Part shown: piece by piece, positions 1 through 7,576 of the stretch | How positions within the stretch are numbered: position 1 is the first letter of the stretch | Layout of the letters: each line of letters starts with the position of its first letter | Source: Nocardiopsis listeri | GTDB taxonomy: Bacteria; Actinomycetota; Actinomycetes; Streptosporangiales; Streptosporangiaceae | Assembly: GCF_020741345.1 (NCBI RefSeq) | Contig: NZ_DYZD01000052.1 | Coordinates: 1-35,711, forward strand | DNA length: 35,711 bases | Direction: 5' to 3' | Notes under the pieces: generated by a model | Databases searched by the model: none | What the model was told of the DNA's origin: nothing | The model's input: the letters and a program-made list of their open reading frames with translations, nothing else | Made by a program: the position numbers and the translations under genes

Positions 1-164
1 TGTTCGCGGCGTTCTTCCACGCCATGCTCGAACAGGGCGTGTACCTGCCGCCCGCCGCGTTCGAGGCCTGGTTCTTCTCGGCCGCGCACGACGAGGCCGC
101 CATCGACCAGGTGGTCTCCGCCCTGCCGAAGGCCGCCCGAGCCGCCGCCGAGGCCCAGGGCTGA
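1..164 (+). CDS. hemL: Glutamate-1-semialdehyde 2,1-aminomutase, C-terminal end (partial)
   Basis: Only the last 53 codons are inside the window; the frame starts at base 3 and ends with TGA at 162-164. The residues ([21 protein letters not shown], then [13 protein letters not shown]) match the conserved C-terminal part of glutamate-1-semialdehyde aminomutase. That enzyme is PLP-dependent and makes 5-aminolevulinate for tetrapyrrole synthesis in the cytoplasm. The catalytic lysine lies upstream of the window and cannot be checked. A histidine phosphatase follows 34 bases later on the same strand, a pairing often seen after hemL in actinobacteria. Family assignment is fairly sure; related class III aminotransferases are the only realistic alternative. 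Confidence 0.85.
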   Translation, partial: FAAFFHAMLEQGVYLPPAAFEAWFFSAAHDEAAIDQVVSALPKAARAAAEAQG

Positions 165-198
165 TCACGCCCGAATCCCGCACAGAAGGACTCCCACG

Positions 199-834
199 AT
201 GACCACGACCACCGTCGTCCACCTGCTCCGCCACGGTGAGGTGCACAATCCCGAGAAGGTCCTCTACGGACGCTTGCCCGACTACCACCTGAGCGACCGT
301 GGGCAGCGGATGGCGGAGCTGGCCGCCGACTGGTTCGAGGGCCACGACATCGCGGCCCTGTACTCCTCGCCGCTGGATCGCACCCAGGAGACCGCGATCC
401 CGCTGCAGAAGGCGTTCGACCTGCCGGTGACCCTGGACGATCGGCTCATCGAGGCGGCCAACAAGTTCGAGGGGATGACGCTGTCGGCGGCCTCGGCCCG
501 CGACCCACAGGTGCTGAAGCGGCTCTACAACCCGTTCCAGCCCTCCTGGGGCGAGCCCTACCAACAGGTCGTGGGCCGGATGGTCGACGTGATCAAGATG
601 GTCCGTCGGGCCGCGTGGGGGCGCGAGGCCGTGTGCGTCAGCCACCAGCTGCCGATCTGGATGGCGCGACGGGCCTCGGAGGGCAAGCGACTCTGGCACC
701 GGCCGGACCGGCGCGAGTGCAACCTCGCCAGCGTCACGTCGTTGACCTTCGCCGACCAGCGCCTGGCCAGTGTCAGCTACGCGGAGCCGGCGGCCGAGTT
801 GTACGTCGACGGGCCGTCCGTTCCGGGCGCCTGA
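199..834 (+). CDS. Histidine phosphatase family protein (phosphoglycerate mutase-like)
   Basis: 211 residues. The catalytic LLRHGE motif is at residues 9-14 (His12 would be the phosphorylated nucleophile), and a second histidine sits in VSHQLPIW near residue 149, the usual arrangement of the branch-1 histidine phosphatase fold. The ATG at 199 has an AAGGA sequence eight bases upstream. It is shorter than true phosphoglycerate mutase and lacks its loops, so it probably acts on another phosphoester; the substrate cannot be read from the sequence. It follows hemL closely and may be cotranscribed. A strong GC hairpin lies just downstream. Confidence 0.9.
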   Translation: MTTTTVVHLLRHGEVHNPEKVLYGRLPDYHLSDRGQRMAELAADWFEGHDIAALYSSPLDRTQETAIPLQKAFDLPVTLDDRLIEAANKFEGMTLSAASARDPQVLKRLYNPFQPSWGEPYQQVVGRMVDVIKMVRRAAWGREAVCVSHQLPIWMARRASEGKRLWHRPDRRECNLASVTSLTFADQRLASVSYAEPAAELYVDGPSVPGA

Positions 835-862
835 TCGATTGTTCGAAGACTGAGACTCCCTG

Positions 863-888
863 CGGGGCGGCCGGAACCGGCCGCCCCG
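863..888 (+). terminator. Intrinsic terminator-like hairpin after the histidine phosphatase
   Basis: The arms CGGGGCGGCC (863-872) and GGCCGCCCCG (879-888) are perfectly complementary around a six-base loop. There is no long T tract, only GGTTCTTC a few bases later, which is common for high-GC actinomycetes. It lies 29 bases after the stop codon of the upstream gene. Confidence 0.6.
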
Positions 889-1128
889 AGGCGGTTCTTC
901 GCGTGGGTCGTGTCAGTTGAACACGCCCTACCGGATAAGCTGGGGCCACGGGTGCGGTAGATATGCGTGCTCAGTGCCGCCCTCCTCGGGGTCCGCCCCG
1001 GGCGCACCGGCCGCGCACGCAAGCGCGTGTGAGCCACCGCGAGCCCGGTTACCGCATCCGAGCCGCCAGGTGTTCTTCACCAGTGGTTCGGCATGTCCGT
1101 ACTCACTCGTCAGCGAGAAGGTGATCCC

Positions 1129-1227
1129 ATGGGTTCCGTCATCAAGAAGCGTCGTAAGCGGATGGCGAAGAAGAAGCACCGCAAGCTGCTCAAGCGCACG
1201 CGTGTCGCGCGTCGCAACAAGAAGTAG
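1129..1227 (+). CDS. 30S ribosomal protein bS22 (AURKAIP1/COX24 domain peptide)
   Basis: A 32-residue, extremely basic peptide beginning [19 protein letters not shown] and ending RRNKK. This is the pattern of the short actinobacterial AURKAIP1/COX24 peptide known as bS22, a small-subunit ribosomal protein that lies against the 16S rRNA. The ATG at 1129 is preceded by GAGAAGG with seven bases of spacing. In many actinomycetes this gene sits directly before an NAD-dependent epimerase, as here. The 240 bases upstream hold no gene; TAGATA at 958-963 is a possible -10 box but no good -35 was found. Length and composition make the assignment firm. Confidence 0.93.
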   Translation: MGSVIKKRRKRMAKKKHRKLLKRTRVARRNKK

Positions 1228-1248
1228 GACCTCTCAGCGGCGAACGTC

Positions 1249-1295
1249 TCTCCGCGGGCGTGGGCGTGCCCCAGGGCTCGCCTCGGACGCGGAGA
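1249..1295 (+). terminator. Structured terminator-like hairpin downstream of bS22
   Basis: TCTCCGCG (1249-1256) pairs with CGCGGAGA (1288-1295). GGCG (1257-1260) can also pair with CGCC (1279-1282) inside, and a small GGGC/GCCC hairpin fills the loop. It is followed by ACTTTCCCCTTT, a pyrimidine-rich stretch with T runs. It begins 21 bases after the bS22 stop. Confidence 0.5.
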
Positions 1296-1340
1296 CACTT
1301 TCCCCTTTGCGTGGCATTGCCCATCGCAATGGAATTTTCT

Positions 1341-1399
1341 GGGTGAAGCGCTGTTGTGCTTCACGGGTCGCGGTCGCCGCTTCACCCCTGGCGGGTGAA
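1341..1399 (+). promoter_or_regulatory. Alternating repeats in the epimerase leader, able to form competing hairpins
   Basis: Four related segments lie in a row: GGGTGAAGC (1341-1349), GCTTCAC (1358-1364), GCTTCACCC (1379-1387) and GGGTGAA (1393-1399). The first can pair with the second (7 bp) or the third (9 bp), and the third can also pair with the fourth (7 bp, five-base loop). This gives mutually exclusive folds, the layout of an attenuator or of a protein-bound RNA. The SD of the epimerase starts about 35 bases later. A regulatory function is inferred only. Confidence 0.4.
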
Positions 1400-1449
1400 C
1401 GGTCCGCGGGCCCCTCGCACCACCGTCTCCTTCCAAGGAACGTGTCGCC

Positions 1450-2412
1450 ATGGCTCGTGTCGTACTCGTCACCGGGGTCTCCAGCCCCCTCGCGGCCAGG
1501 GTCGCCCAGGCCCTGAGCGAGAGGCCCGGCGTGCGCCGGGTGATCGGAGCGGACTCCGCGCCGCCCTCGGGCGAACTTCCGGGGATCGAGTACCGGCACG
1601 TCGACCTGCACGACGGGAGCCTGGACCGGATCGTCACCGACTCGGGTGCCGACCTGGTCCTGCACCTTGGTCTGGACACGATGAAGGGCGCCGACCGGGA
1701 GGACGACCTCCTCGGCACCATGCGCGTCCTGGGTGCGGCCCAGCGCTCCGATTCGGTCCGCCGCCTCGTGGTGCGCTCCAGCGCCACCTGGGAGGCCGAC
1801 GACACGGCCGTGGTGGAGCGGGACACCCGCTCACTCCAACGCCGGCGCCCGGACCTGTCCGTGGCCGTGCTGAAGTTCGCGAACCTCATCGGTCCCTCCG
1901 TGGACACCCCCCTCACCCGATACATGGACTACCGGGTCGTGCCCACCGTCATGGGCAGAGACCCGCGAGTGCAGTTCCTGCACGAGGACGACGGCGTCGA
2001 GGCGCTCACGCTCACGGCGCTGAGCGACCAGACCGGTTTCTTCGACGTCTCGGGGGCGGACACGGTCCCCCTCTCACACTGTCTGCGCCGCATCGGCGGT
2101 CAACGCGTCCCCGTGCCGGCCCGCGGCCTGAAGGTGCTGCGCGGCGTGGCCAAGCACGGCCGGATCGGTTACGCGAGCGCCAGTGCCGCCCGCACCGTCG
2201 ACACCGGTCTGCACGCCGCTCGGCTGGACCCGACCCCGCTGTGCACCGCCCTGGACTGGTCGCCCACCTACAGCTCCATCGAGGCCTTCGAGTCGTACGC
2301 GCACAGTCGTGGCGGCGTCGACCGCGGTGGCGCCCCCCGAAGCGGTGGACGCGGCGCCGGACTGCGACCTGTGCACGTCATCGCTCTGGCCCGAGCCACC
2401 CTGGGCCGCTGA
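1450..2412 (+). CDS. NAD-dependent epimerase/dehydratase family protein (SDR fold)
   Basis: 320 residues. The N-terminal ARVVLVTGVSSPLAARVA carries the extended-SDR nucleotide-binding glycine motif in a variant form (TGVSSPLA, where classical members have TGxxGxxG). HLGLD near residue 72, VRRLVVRSS near 104 and FANLIGPS near 146 follow the strand and substrate-loop layout of the family. The usual YxxxK is not obvious, so catalysis is uncertain. The ATG at 1450 has AAGGA upstream. Neighbourhood with bS22 is conserved in actinomycetes; the substrate is unknown. The 3' end converges on the MarR gene 45 bases away. Confidence 0.85.
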   Translation: MARVVLVTGVSSPLAARVAQALSERPGVRRVIGADSAPPSGELPGIEYRHVDLHDGSLDRIVTDSGADLVLHLGLDTMKGADREDDLLGTMRVLGAAQRSDSVRRLVVRSSATWEADDTAVVERDTRSLQRRRPDLSVAVLKFANLIGPSVDTPLTRYMDYRVVPTVMGRDPRVQFLHEDDGVEALTLTALSDQTGFFDVSGADTVPLSHCLRRIGGQRVPVPARGLKVLRGVAKHGRIGYASASAARTVDTGLHAARLDPTPLCTALDWSPTYSSIEAFESYAHSRGGVDRGGAPRSGGRGAGLRPVHVIALARATLGR

Positions 2413-2457
2413 CCGGCCCCGTCGCTCGTTCTCTTGCGCGGCGCCGAACGGGGGTCC

Positions 2458-2943
2458 TCACCGGCCCCTCAGTTCCTCCGCCCATGCCCGAAGGCCCGCC
2501 GCGAAGCCCGAGCGGTCGCGCTCGGACAGACGTTCCATCGCGCGCCGCAGGGGCGCCGCGCGTGCCGCGACCAATGCCTCCACCGACGGCCGGTGGTCCG
2601 GAGCCAGGCTCAGCAGGGTGCGTCGACGGTTGTCCGGGTCCTCCTCCGCGACGACCAGCCCCGCCCTCCTGAGGTCACCGGCCAGTTCGCTGGCGGTCGG
2701 CATGGAGACGGCCATGCGTTCGGCCAGTTCACCGACGCCGATGGAGGCGACCACCGCCAACTGCCCGAGGACCCCGCCATGGCGCGCGGTCAGTCCGTGT
2801 TCGGCGAAGACCGCGGCGACGTCATCGGGCATGTCCGTGCGGATCCGTCGGAAATAGACCTCCAGTTGCGGTATCACCCCGAGCTCCGCCACCAGTTCCG
2901 GATCGGGGAGTTCGGAGGGTTCTGAAGTGCGGTCTTGTGCCAT
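2458..2943 (-). CDS. MarR family transcriptional regulator
   Basis: About 161 residues. The winged-helix core runs from the HGGVLGQLAVV helix through GVGELAERMAVSMPTASELAGDL to the wing EEDPDNRRRTLLSL, as in MarR repressors, with helical flanks for dimerisation. I start at the ATG at 2943 because TAAGAT (2956-2951 on minus) lies exactly seven bases before it, which suggests a leaderless transcript; ATG 2949 and TTG 2973 are alternatives without a good SD. It is divergent from the gene at 3065 across two palindromes, so it very likely represses that gene and itself. The ligand cannot be inferred. Confidence 0.9.
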   Translation of the reverse strand: MAQDRTSEPSELPDPELVAELGVIPQLEVYFRRIRTDMPDDVAAVFAEHGLTARHGGVLGQLAVVASIGVGELAERMAVSMPTASELAGDLRRAGLVVAEEDPDNRRRTLLSLAPDHRPSVEALVAARAAPLRRAMERLSERDRSGFAAGLRAWAEELRGR

Positions 2944-2950
2944 GCCCATG

Positions 2951-3007
2951 ATCTTAAAGATTCGGATCCCCAAACTGTTTGTGTATCCAAAGCTTCTCTC
3001 CTAGGCT
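2951..3007. promoter_or_regulatory. Divergent promoter region with twin MarR-type operators
   Basis: ATCTTAAAGAT (2951-2961) and CAAACTGTTTG (2971-2981) are perfect inverted repeats whose centres are 20 bp apart, two helical turns. The second sits inside a 25-bp imperfect palindrome (2964-2988, ten of twelve arm positions match). On plus, TTGTGT (2979-2984), 17 bases and TAGGCT (3002-3007) form a good promoter for the gene at 3065; its -35 overlaps the second palindrome. On minus, TAAGAT inside the first palindrome serves as the -10 of the MarR gene. Binding here would block both promoters. Confidence 0.7.
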
Positions 3008-3064
3008 GGGATCCAGACCACGGTGTCCGCCGGAGTCCTGGCGGTGCCGAGTGAGGAGCGAGTC

Positions 3065-3745
3065 ATGGCAGCCGCTGCCGCAGGGCGCACCGACCCGATG
3101 TTCGACCCACCGCACCCGTACGGCTACGTCTACATAGGCGCGAACGTGTCACCGCCCGAGCGCGGGCCCCTCGTGCGAGGCGACCGGAGACGGGAGGAGG
3201 TCCTGGCGGAGTTCACCGAGCTTCTCCCCGAGGTGGAGGCCCGGACCGAGGTCGTCGCCACCTCCCTCTACGAGGCCGTGTTCATGCCGCCGCTGTCCGG
3301 AGCCCCCCGGTACGACGTCGTCCTCCTCATCACGACCGTCTCGACCGCGGCCGCCGACGACCTCTTGGATTCGAAGGTCTATCGGGACCTGGGCGGGGAG
3401 CTCGTGATGGTCGCCCACAACGCCCGCCGGATCGGGGAGACCGAGGACGGGTCCGAGGCGACCTTCCTGTTCAACCACTTCACCGCGCCCGACCCGGAGC
3501 GTGCCGTCGTGGCCTGGGAGGACCTGGCCCACTGGTACGTCACCGCGATCGGGGTGGACAACAGCACCCTTCTGCGACCACGGGGAGAGTCCGCCTTCGC
3601 CATGGTCAACCAGGTTCGGTTGCCGGGAGGGCCGCTGCGCTTCCTGCTCGCGCAGTTCGTTCGGCCGAGTTTCTTCCGGCGGGTGCGCGGTGGTTTGCGC
3701 TCGGAGGGGATGAGGGCGTTGCCGGTGTTCTATCGGCGCCTCTGA
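3065..3745 (+). CDS. Unrecognised protein, likely target of the divergent MarR regulator
   Basis: 226 residues, no signal peptide and no membrane segment. I cannot name the family. Two stretches look like alternating strand-helix units of a ferredoxin-like or dimeric alpha/beta barrel fold: RYDVVLLITT near residue 81 and SEATFLFNHF near 134, with a conserved-looking HWYVTAIGVDNSTLLRP near 156. The C-terminus is basic (FFRRVRGGLRSEG). The ATG at 3065 has GAGGAG with good spacing; the GTG at 3023 has none. The promoter overlaps a MarR-type palindrome, so expression is probably induced by whatever ligand the repressor senses. A stress or small-molecule role is a guess. Confidence 0.75.
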   Translation: MAAAAAGRTDPMFDPPHPYGYVYIGANVSPPERGPLVRGDRRREEVLAEFTELLPEVEARTEVVATSLYEAVFMPPLSGAPRYDVVLLITTVSTAAADDLLDSKVYRDLGGELVMVAHNARRIGETEDGSEATFLFNHFTAPDPERAVVAWEDLAHWYVTAIGVDNSTLLRPRGESAFAMVNQVRLPGGPLRFLLAQFVRPSFFRRVRGGLRSEGMRALPVFYRRL

Positions 3746-3842
3746 ACGCGCTGCGACGGCCCGGTGCCGGGGCGGGGGAAAGGGGGCGGGTTCGAGGGCG
3801 AGCGTCGCTCCGCGTGCCGCTCAGCGCTTCTCGGGGAGTTTC

Positions 3843-4649
3843 TCAGGGGGTGGGGAGTGACTTGCGGTGCCGTACCGCGCGCACCGCGACCGCGCCGGCC
3901 ACCGCACCCGCGACGGCCGCGGGGACGGCCACCTTCAGGGCTCGACGGTGTCTGCGGAAGTCGTGGACCGGCCACTGGTGGGTCCGGGCGTACCGGCGCA
4001 GGTCCCCGTCCGGGTTGACCGCGTGCGGATCGCCCACCAACGACAGCAGCGGCAGGTCGTTCGAGGAGTCGCTGTAGGCCGAACAGCCGGCCAGGTCCCA
4101 CCCCTCCTTGCGGGCCAGTTCCCGCACCGCCACGGCCTTGGCCGGGCCGTGCAGCAGGTCGCCGTTGAGTCGTCCGGTGTAGACCCCGTCGACGCTCTCG
4201 GCCTCGGTGCCCAGCGCGCCGGTCAGTCCCAGTCGGCGTCGGATGATCTCCGCCAGCTCCACCGGGGTGGCGGTGACCAGCCAGACCGGCCGCCCGGCGT
4301 CCAGGTGACCCTGAACGAGCCGTCGGGCGCCCTCCCAGATGCGATCGGCCATGGTGTCGTCGTAGATCTCTTCGCAGAGGGTGACCAGGTCCTGTACGTC
4401 GTGCCCGGCCACGAACGCCAGGGCGGCCTCGCGCGCGGCGTTGATGTGCTCGGGCTGTTCGCTGCCGGTCACCCTGAACACCGTCTGCCCCCACGCGAAC
4501 CGCATCAGGTCGCGGGTGGTGAACAGGTCACGGGAGGCGAGTCCGCGGGCGAAGTGGTAGATCGAAGCGCCGCGCATCAGGGTGTTGTCCACGTCGAAGA
4601 AGGCGGCGCCGGGACCGATCGGGTTCGGGAACGTCGCGTCCAATGGCAC
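3843..4649 (-). CDS. HAD-IB family hydrolase (SerB-like phosphatase)
   Basis: 268 residues. Motif I FFDVDNTLM near residue 15 carries the nucleophile Asp, motif II is VWLVTATP with its Thr, and motif IV is YSDSSNDLPLL, the full set of a HAD phosphatase of the phosphoserine phosphatase-like IB class with a helical cap between motifs I and II. The C-terminus, ALKVAVPAAVAGAVAGAVAV, is a hydrophobic helix followed by arginines, so the protein may be tail-anchored in the membrane. The GTG at 4649 has GGAGAG four bases upstream, which decides the start over longer in-frame options. Family members in actinomycetes are often linked to phospholipid acyltransferases; none is next to this one. Confidence 0.9.
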   Translation of the reverse strand: MPLDATFPNPIGPGAAFFDVDNTLMRGASIYHFARGLASRDLFTTRDLMRFAWGQTVFRVTGSEQPEHINAAREAALAFVAGHDVQDLVTLCEEIYDDTMADRIWEGARRLVQGHLDAGRPVWLVTATPVELAEIIRRRLGLTGALGTEAESVDGVYTGRLNGDLLHGPAKAVAVRELARKEGWDLAGCSAYSDSSNDLPLLSLVGDPHAVNPDGDLRRYARTHQWPVHDFRRHRRALKVAVPAAVAGAVAGAVAVRAVRHRKSLPTP

Positions 4650-4771
4650 GGTTCTCTCCTGGCTCAGGTGGGGGAGGTCGCCCTCCGGCGGCCGGGGTGA
4701 GGCCCCCGCGTACTGTGAGCCTAGAGGCACGGGGCGCCCCGGTGGGGCCGCTGCACCGCCACGAGAATCCT

Positions 4772-4787
4772 GGTGATGAAGGTCACA
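4772..4787. promoter_or_regulatory. CRP-family operator-like site
   Basis: GGTGA-N6-TCACA matches nine of ten fixed positions of the CRP/GlxR consensus TGTGA-N6-TCACA. It lies between the divergent HAD gene and the membrane monooxygenase-domain gene. On minus, TTTACA immediately precedes it and TAGGCT (4723-4718) is a plausible -10 for the HAD gene. Which promoter it controls is not clear. Confidence 0.4.
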
Positions 4788-4896
4788 GTGTAAAAGCCGG
4801 TTCCGGCCCGCACTCTGCGAGATCTCCCCCGGGGCCGGCCCGCCAAAAGTGCACGTTGTGCACATCCACTCGTCAGCGTGCATCATCATTGTCGAG

Positions 4897-6057
4897 ATGG
4901 TCATGGTAGGTCTGACATTCATCAGCGCGTTGGTCGGCTGGAGCGCCACCGCCGCGCTGACCGCTTATGCCCAACGTCGCCCCGGTATCGCCGCGATCGC
5001 ATGGTTGATCGCCGCGCTGGGCATCACGGCGGGGCTCAGTGCCGCGGTGATCGGGGTGCTGTTCGACTTCGGTGAGCTCACCTTCCGGCTCCTGCAACTG
5101 GGTGTCAGTCTCCTCGGGCCCGTCTACATGGCGTGGGGGGCCTTCGAATACGCGGTCCGCGCGCCGAACGCCCGATTCACCTCACGCCTGTTCCTCAGCG
5201 TCTTCACCATCGTTCCCATGGTGGTGCTGGCCGTCGATCGCGCCAGCGGTCGCTTCGACTCCGTCTTCCCCCCGCTGGCCGAACACTACGATCTGATCCC
5301 GCGCGCACTCGTGAACGGTGCGCAGGTCTTCGCCGTCGTCCTCCTCGTCACCGCGCTGATCTCCGTCGCGCGGCGTGGCCTGCGCGGCCCCGGGAGGACC
5401 GATCTGATCGTCCTCGGGCTGCTGGCCCTGGCCACTCTCCTCTCCGTGGTCGTCGGCCGCCTCGGGCTGGAGACCATGGGTCCGTTGCTGATGCTCGGCG
5501 CCGTCTCCTCGCTCTGGGGCGCCGGGGCACTGGCGGCCAAGCCCCGTCGTGACGTCTACGACGATGACGACGATTACTACGACGACGAGTACGACGACGT
5601 GGACGACGACACGGACGACGAACTCGACGAACCGCAGGAGGAGCCCGTGCGCCGTAAGCGCCGCAACGCCGACCCCTACGATGACCACTTCGCGGGGGCC
5701 CCGGCGCCCACATCGCCCGGCAACAAGCTGCGCGGTGTCATCACGATCTACACGCTCGCCGACGGACAGGGTGAGGGCTTCGACCGGCTCGCCAACGCCG
5801 TCGTCGGAGAGGTGTCCGCGCGCGAGCCCGACACCCTGCTGTTCGCCTCGCACACGGTGCCCAGCGCGCCGTTGCAGCGCATCGTCTACGCGATCTACCG
5901 GGACGAGCTCGCGCAGGAGGAGCACGAGCAGCAGCCGCACATGCTGGAGTTCGCCCGCCGACTGCCGGCGCACGTGGTCGCCACCAACGTGATCGAACTC
6001 TCGCTCTCCGACGCGTCCGCCAACGACGGCCTCGCCGCCATGCTGATGCCTCGCTGA
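4897..6057 (+). CDS. Membrane protein with acidic linker and ABM-like C-terminal domain
   Basis: 386 residues from ATG 4897; ATG 4903 (GAG with six-base spacing) and GTG 4849 are alternatives. The first ~210 residues hold about six or seven hydrophobic segments (for example IAWLIAALGITAGLSAAVIG and FLSVFTIVPMVVLAV). A strongly acidic, Asp/Tyr-rich linker of some 30 residues follows (around 5560-5640), then RRKRRN, then about 110 residues that look like an antibiotic-biosynthesis-monooxygenase dimeric alpha/beta barrel: VITIYTLADGQGEGFDRLA, EPDTLLFASH, RIVYAIYRDELAQEEHEQ. The soluble domain should face the cytoplasm. The function is unknown; a quinone or heme-like substrate is possible by analogy with stand-alone ABM proteins. 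Confidence 0.8.
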   Translation: MVMVGLTFISALVGWSATAALTAYAQRRPGIAAIAWLIAALGITAGLSAAVIGVLFDFGELTFRLLQLGVSLLGPVYMAWGAFEYAVRAPNARFTSRLFLSVFTIVPMVVLAVDRASGRFDSVFPPLAEHYDLIPRALVNGAQVFAVVLLVTALISVARRGLRGPGRTDLIVLGLLALATLLSVVVGRLGLETMGPLLMLGAVSSLWGAGALAAKPRRDVYDDDDDYYDDEYDDVDDDTDDELDEPQEEPVRRKRRNADPYDDHFAGAPAPTSPGNKLRGVITIYTLADGQGEGFDRLANAVVGEVSAREPDTLLFASHTVPSAPLQRIVYAIYRDELAQEEHEQQPHMLEFARRLPAHVVATNVIELSLSDASANDGLAAMLMPR

Positions 6058-6097
6058 GCGATCCGCCGAACCCCGTCGGACCAGCGGTTTCGTTGCC

Positions 6098-6128
6098 GGC
6101 GCCCCTCTCCGAGACCGTCGGGGGCGCC
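6098..6128 (+). terminator. Intrinsic terminator-like hairpin
   Basis: GGCGCCCC (6098-6105) and GGGGCGCC (6121-6128) form an 8-bp GC stem with a 15-base loop, 41 bases after the stop codon of the membrane protein. No T tract follows, only CGCTCGTTC. Confidence 0.5.
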
Positions 6129-6389
6129 CGCTCGTTCACCCTCCGACCCTGTCTCGAAGGGGCCCGACGCCGCCCCCGTCGTCCTTCGATCGCGTCTGGA
6201 CGGTTCGGGGCCGCAACCAATCCGGAGCTCTCCGCGTCATATGCGGGGTGACGTACCCTTCCCTACAGGTTTTTCATGACCGGCGCCCTTCGGGTGCCGG
6301 TGGCGTGTGACCACGACCGGCCGGACGACCCAGCCGAGAGGCGCGCCGGATCGAAAGCCGGATCGAAAGAAAGTGTGCTGGGATCTCCG
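6129..6389. other. Intergenic stretch upstream of the LmeA-like gene
   Basis: No coding region is supported here. The in-frame extension of the next gene upstream of 6390 has no SD. TACCCT at 6254-6259 could be a -10 box but its -35 position does not resemble a consensus. A GGATCGAAAG-like direct repeat (GGATCGAAA near 6349 and again near 6360) lies just before the gene; its meaning is unknown. Confidence 0.4.
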
Positions 6390-7088
6390 ATGCGTAAGTT
6401 CCTTCTCGTCTTCCTGATCCTCCTCGCGGCTCTTGTGGTGGTGGCGGACATCGGGGCGCGTTCATTCGCGCAGAACACCCTCGCCGAACGTCTGGCCGAC
6501 CAGATGGAGATGTCCGAGGAACCGGACGTGTCGATCGAGGGTTGGGCCTTCCTGCCGCAGGTGCTGAGCGGCACCTACACCGAGGTCAACATCAACGCCG
6601 ACAGCGCCACGATGAGCGATGTCACGGTCGAGCAGGTCGAGGCCACCGCTTCGGACGTCGAAGCGCCGTTGAGCGACCTCATGAACCAGCCCACCGTGGT
6701 CGCCGGCCAGGTCGACGGCTCCTTCGTGGTTCCCTACTCCTACTTCAACCCCTACCTGCCCGAGGGCATGACCATCAGCACCGAGGGCGACGAGCCTCGC
6801 ATCAGCGGTGAGCTCGCCCTGCCCGAGCTGGGTCTGAGCACCTCGGTGTCCAGCGCCGGCGAGTTCACGGTCGACGGCGACGTCCTCTCCGTCGCCCCTC
6901 GGGGCATCGAGGTCGGTGACCTGCCCATCGACGTCGACGACCAGGTGGCCGGGATGCTCACCTTCAGCGCGCAGGTCCCCGAGCTGCCGCTCGGCCTGAC
7001 GGTCACCGACGTGGAGGCCACCTCCAGCGGTCTGCTGATCACCGGTACCGGCTCGGACCTTCCGCTGATGGGTTCCGAGGTCGCCTGA
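6390..7088 (+). CDS. LmeA/DUF2993 family phospholipid-binding protein
   Basis: 232 residues. An N-terminal signal or anchor (MRKFLLVFLILLAALVVVA) is followed by the DUF2993 pattern: NTLAERLADQ, VSIEGWAFLPQVLSGTYTEV and paired beta-rich repeats ending LLITGTGSDLPL. Mycobacterial LmeA is a periplasmic phospholipid-binding protein linked to lipomannan elongation; in other actinomycetes the family is conserved but less defined. The ATG at 6390 is preceded by GGGAT. The stop codon overlaps the start of the thioredoxin gene by one base (TGATG), so the two are translationally coupled. Confidence 0.85.
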   Translation: MRKFLLVFLILLAALVVVADIGARSFAQNTLAERLADQMEMSEEPDVSIEGWAFLPQVLSGTYTEVNINADSATMSDVTVEQVEATASDVEAPLSDLMNQPTVVAGQVDGSFVVPYSYFNPYLPEGMTISTEGDEPRISGELALPELGLSTSVSSAGEFTVDGDVLSVAPRGIEVGDLPIDVDDQVAGMLTFSAQVPELPLGLTVTDVEATSSGLLITGTGSDLPLMGSEVA

Positions 7089-7411
7089 TGGCCTCGGCGG
7101 TCGAGTCGCTCGGTGCCGAGGAGATCGGTGCCGAGCTTGGCCGGAGGGCCACCCTCGTGCAGATCTCCAGTGCCTTCTGTCAGCCCTGCCGCGCCACCCG
7201 TCGCATCCTGACGGACGTGGCGTCGATGGTGGAGGGGGTGGCCAACGTCGAGGTCGACGCCGAGTCGCACCTGGAGCTGGTGCGTCGGTTGGAGGTGCGG
7301 GGGACCCCCACCGTCTTCGTCCTGGACGCTTGCGGACGGATCGTGCGGCGGGCCCAAGGACAACCCCGCAAGGCCGACGTGATCGCCGCGCTCGGGCAGG
7401 TCGTCTCCTAG
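7088..7411 (+). CDS. Thioredoxin family protein with CQPC active site
   Basis: 107 residues, cytoplasmic. The active site SAFCQPCRATRRIL has the two redox cysteines at residues 31 and 34 with Gln-Pro between them instead of the Gly-Pro of ordinary thioredoxins. The cis-proline loop RGTPTVFVLD is present, so the fold is complete. Its ATG overlaps the stop of the LmeA-like gene by one base. The sulfur block follows directly downstream, a neighbourhood shared with other actinomycetes. A general disulfide reductase role is likely; the partner is unknown. Confidence 0.93.
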   Translation: MASAVESLGAEEIGAELGRRATLVQISSAFCQPCRATRRILTDVASMVEGVANVEVDAESHLELVRRLEVRGTPTVFVLDACGRIVRRAQGQPRKADVIAALGQVVS

Positions 7412-7540
7412 GTCCCGACTCCGACCGTTCCCCTCCGCGAACGCTCTCCGAGACGCCGTTCTCATATTCCGGAACGCCCCGAAAGCCCGCCCGCCCTGGC
7501 GGAGCGGGCAATACGGCTTTCCCTGTGATCCAGGCCACCA

Positions 7541-7569
7541 GTGACAATTCGTGGTGCTGCCTGTAGCGT
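7541..7569 (+). promoter_or_regulatory. Promoter of the sulfurtransferase leader transcript
   Basis: GTGACA (7541-7546), a 17-base spacer and TAGCGT (7564-7569) form a clean sigma-70-type promoter. The GTG of the leader peptide at 7577 lies seven bases after the -10, the expected start point, so the leader is probably translated from a leaderless mRNA. TGTGA-N6-CCACC at 7524-7539 just upstream matches eight of ten positions of a CRP-family site. Confidence 0.65.
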
Positions 7570-7576
7570 CTAAGAC

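Noticed and set aside
1356..2672. 438-codon plus-strand frame overlapping the epimerase
   Set aside because: It overlaps the epimerase in another phase, is Arg/Pro-rich as expected of a shadow in GC-rich DNA, and matches no family.
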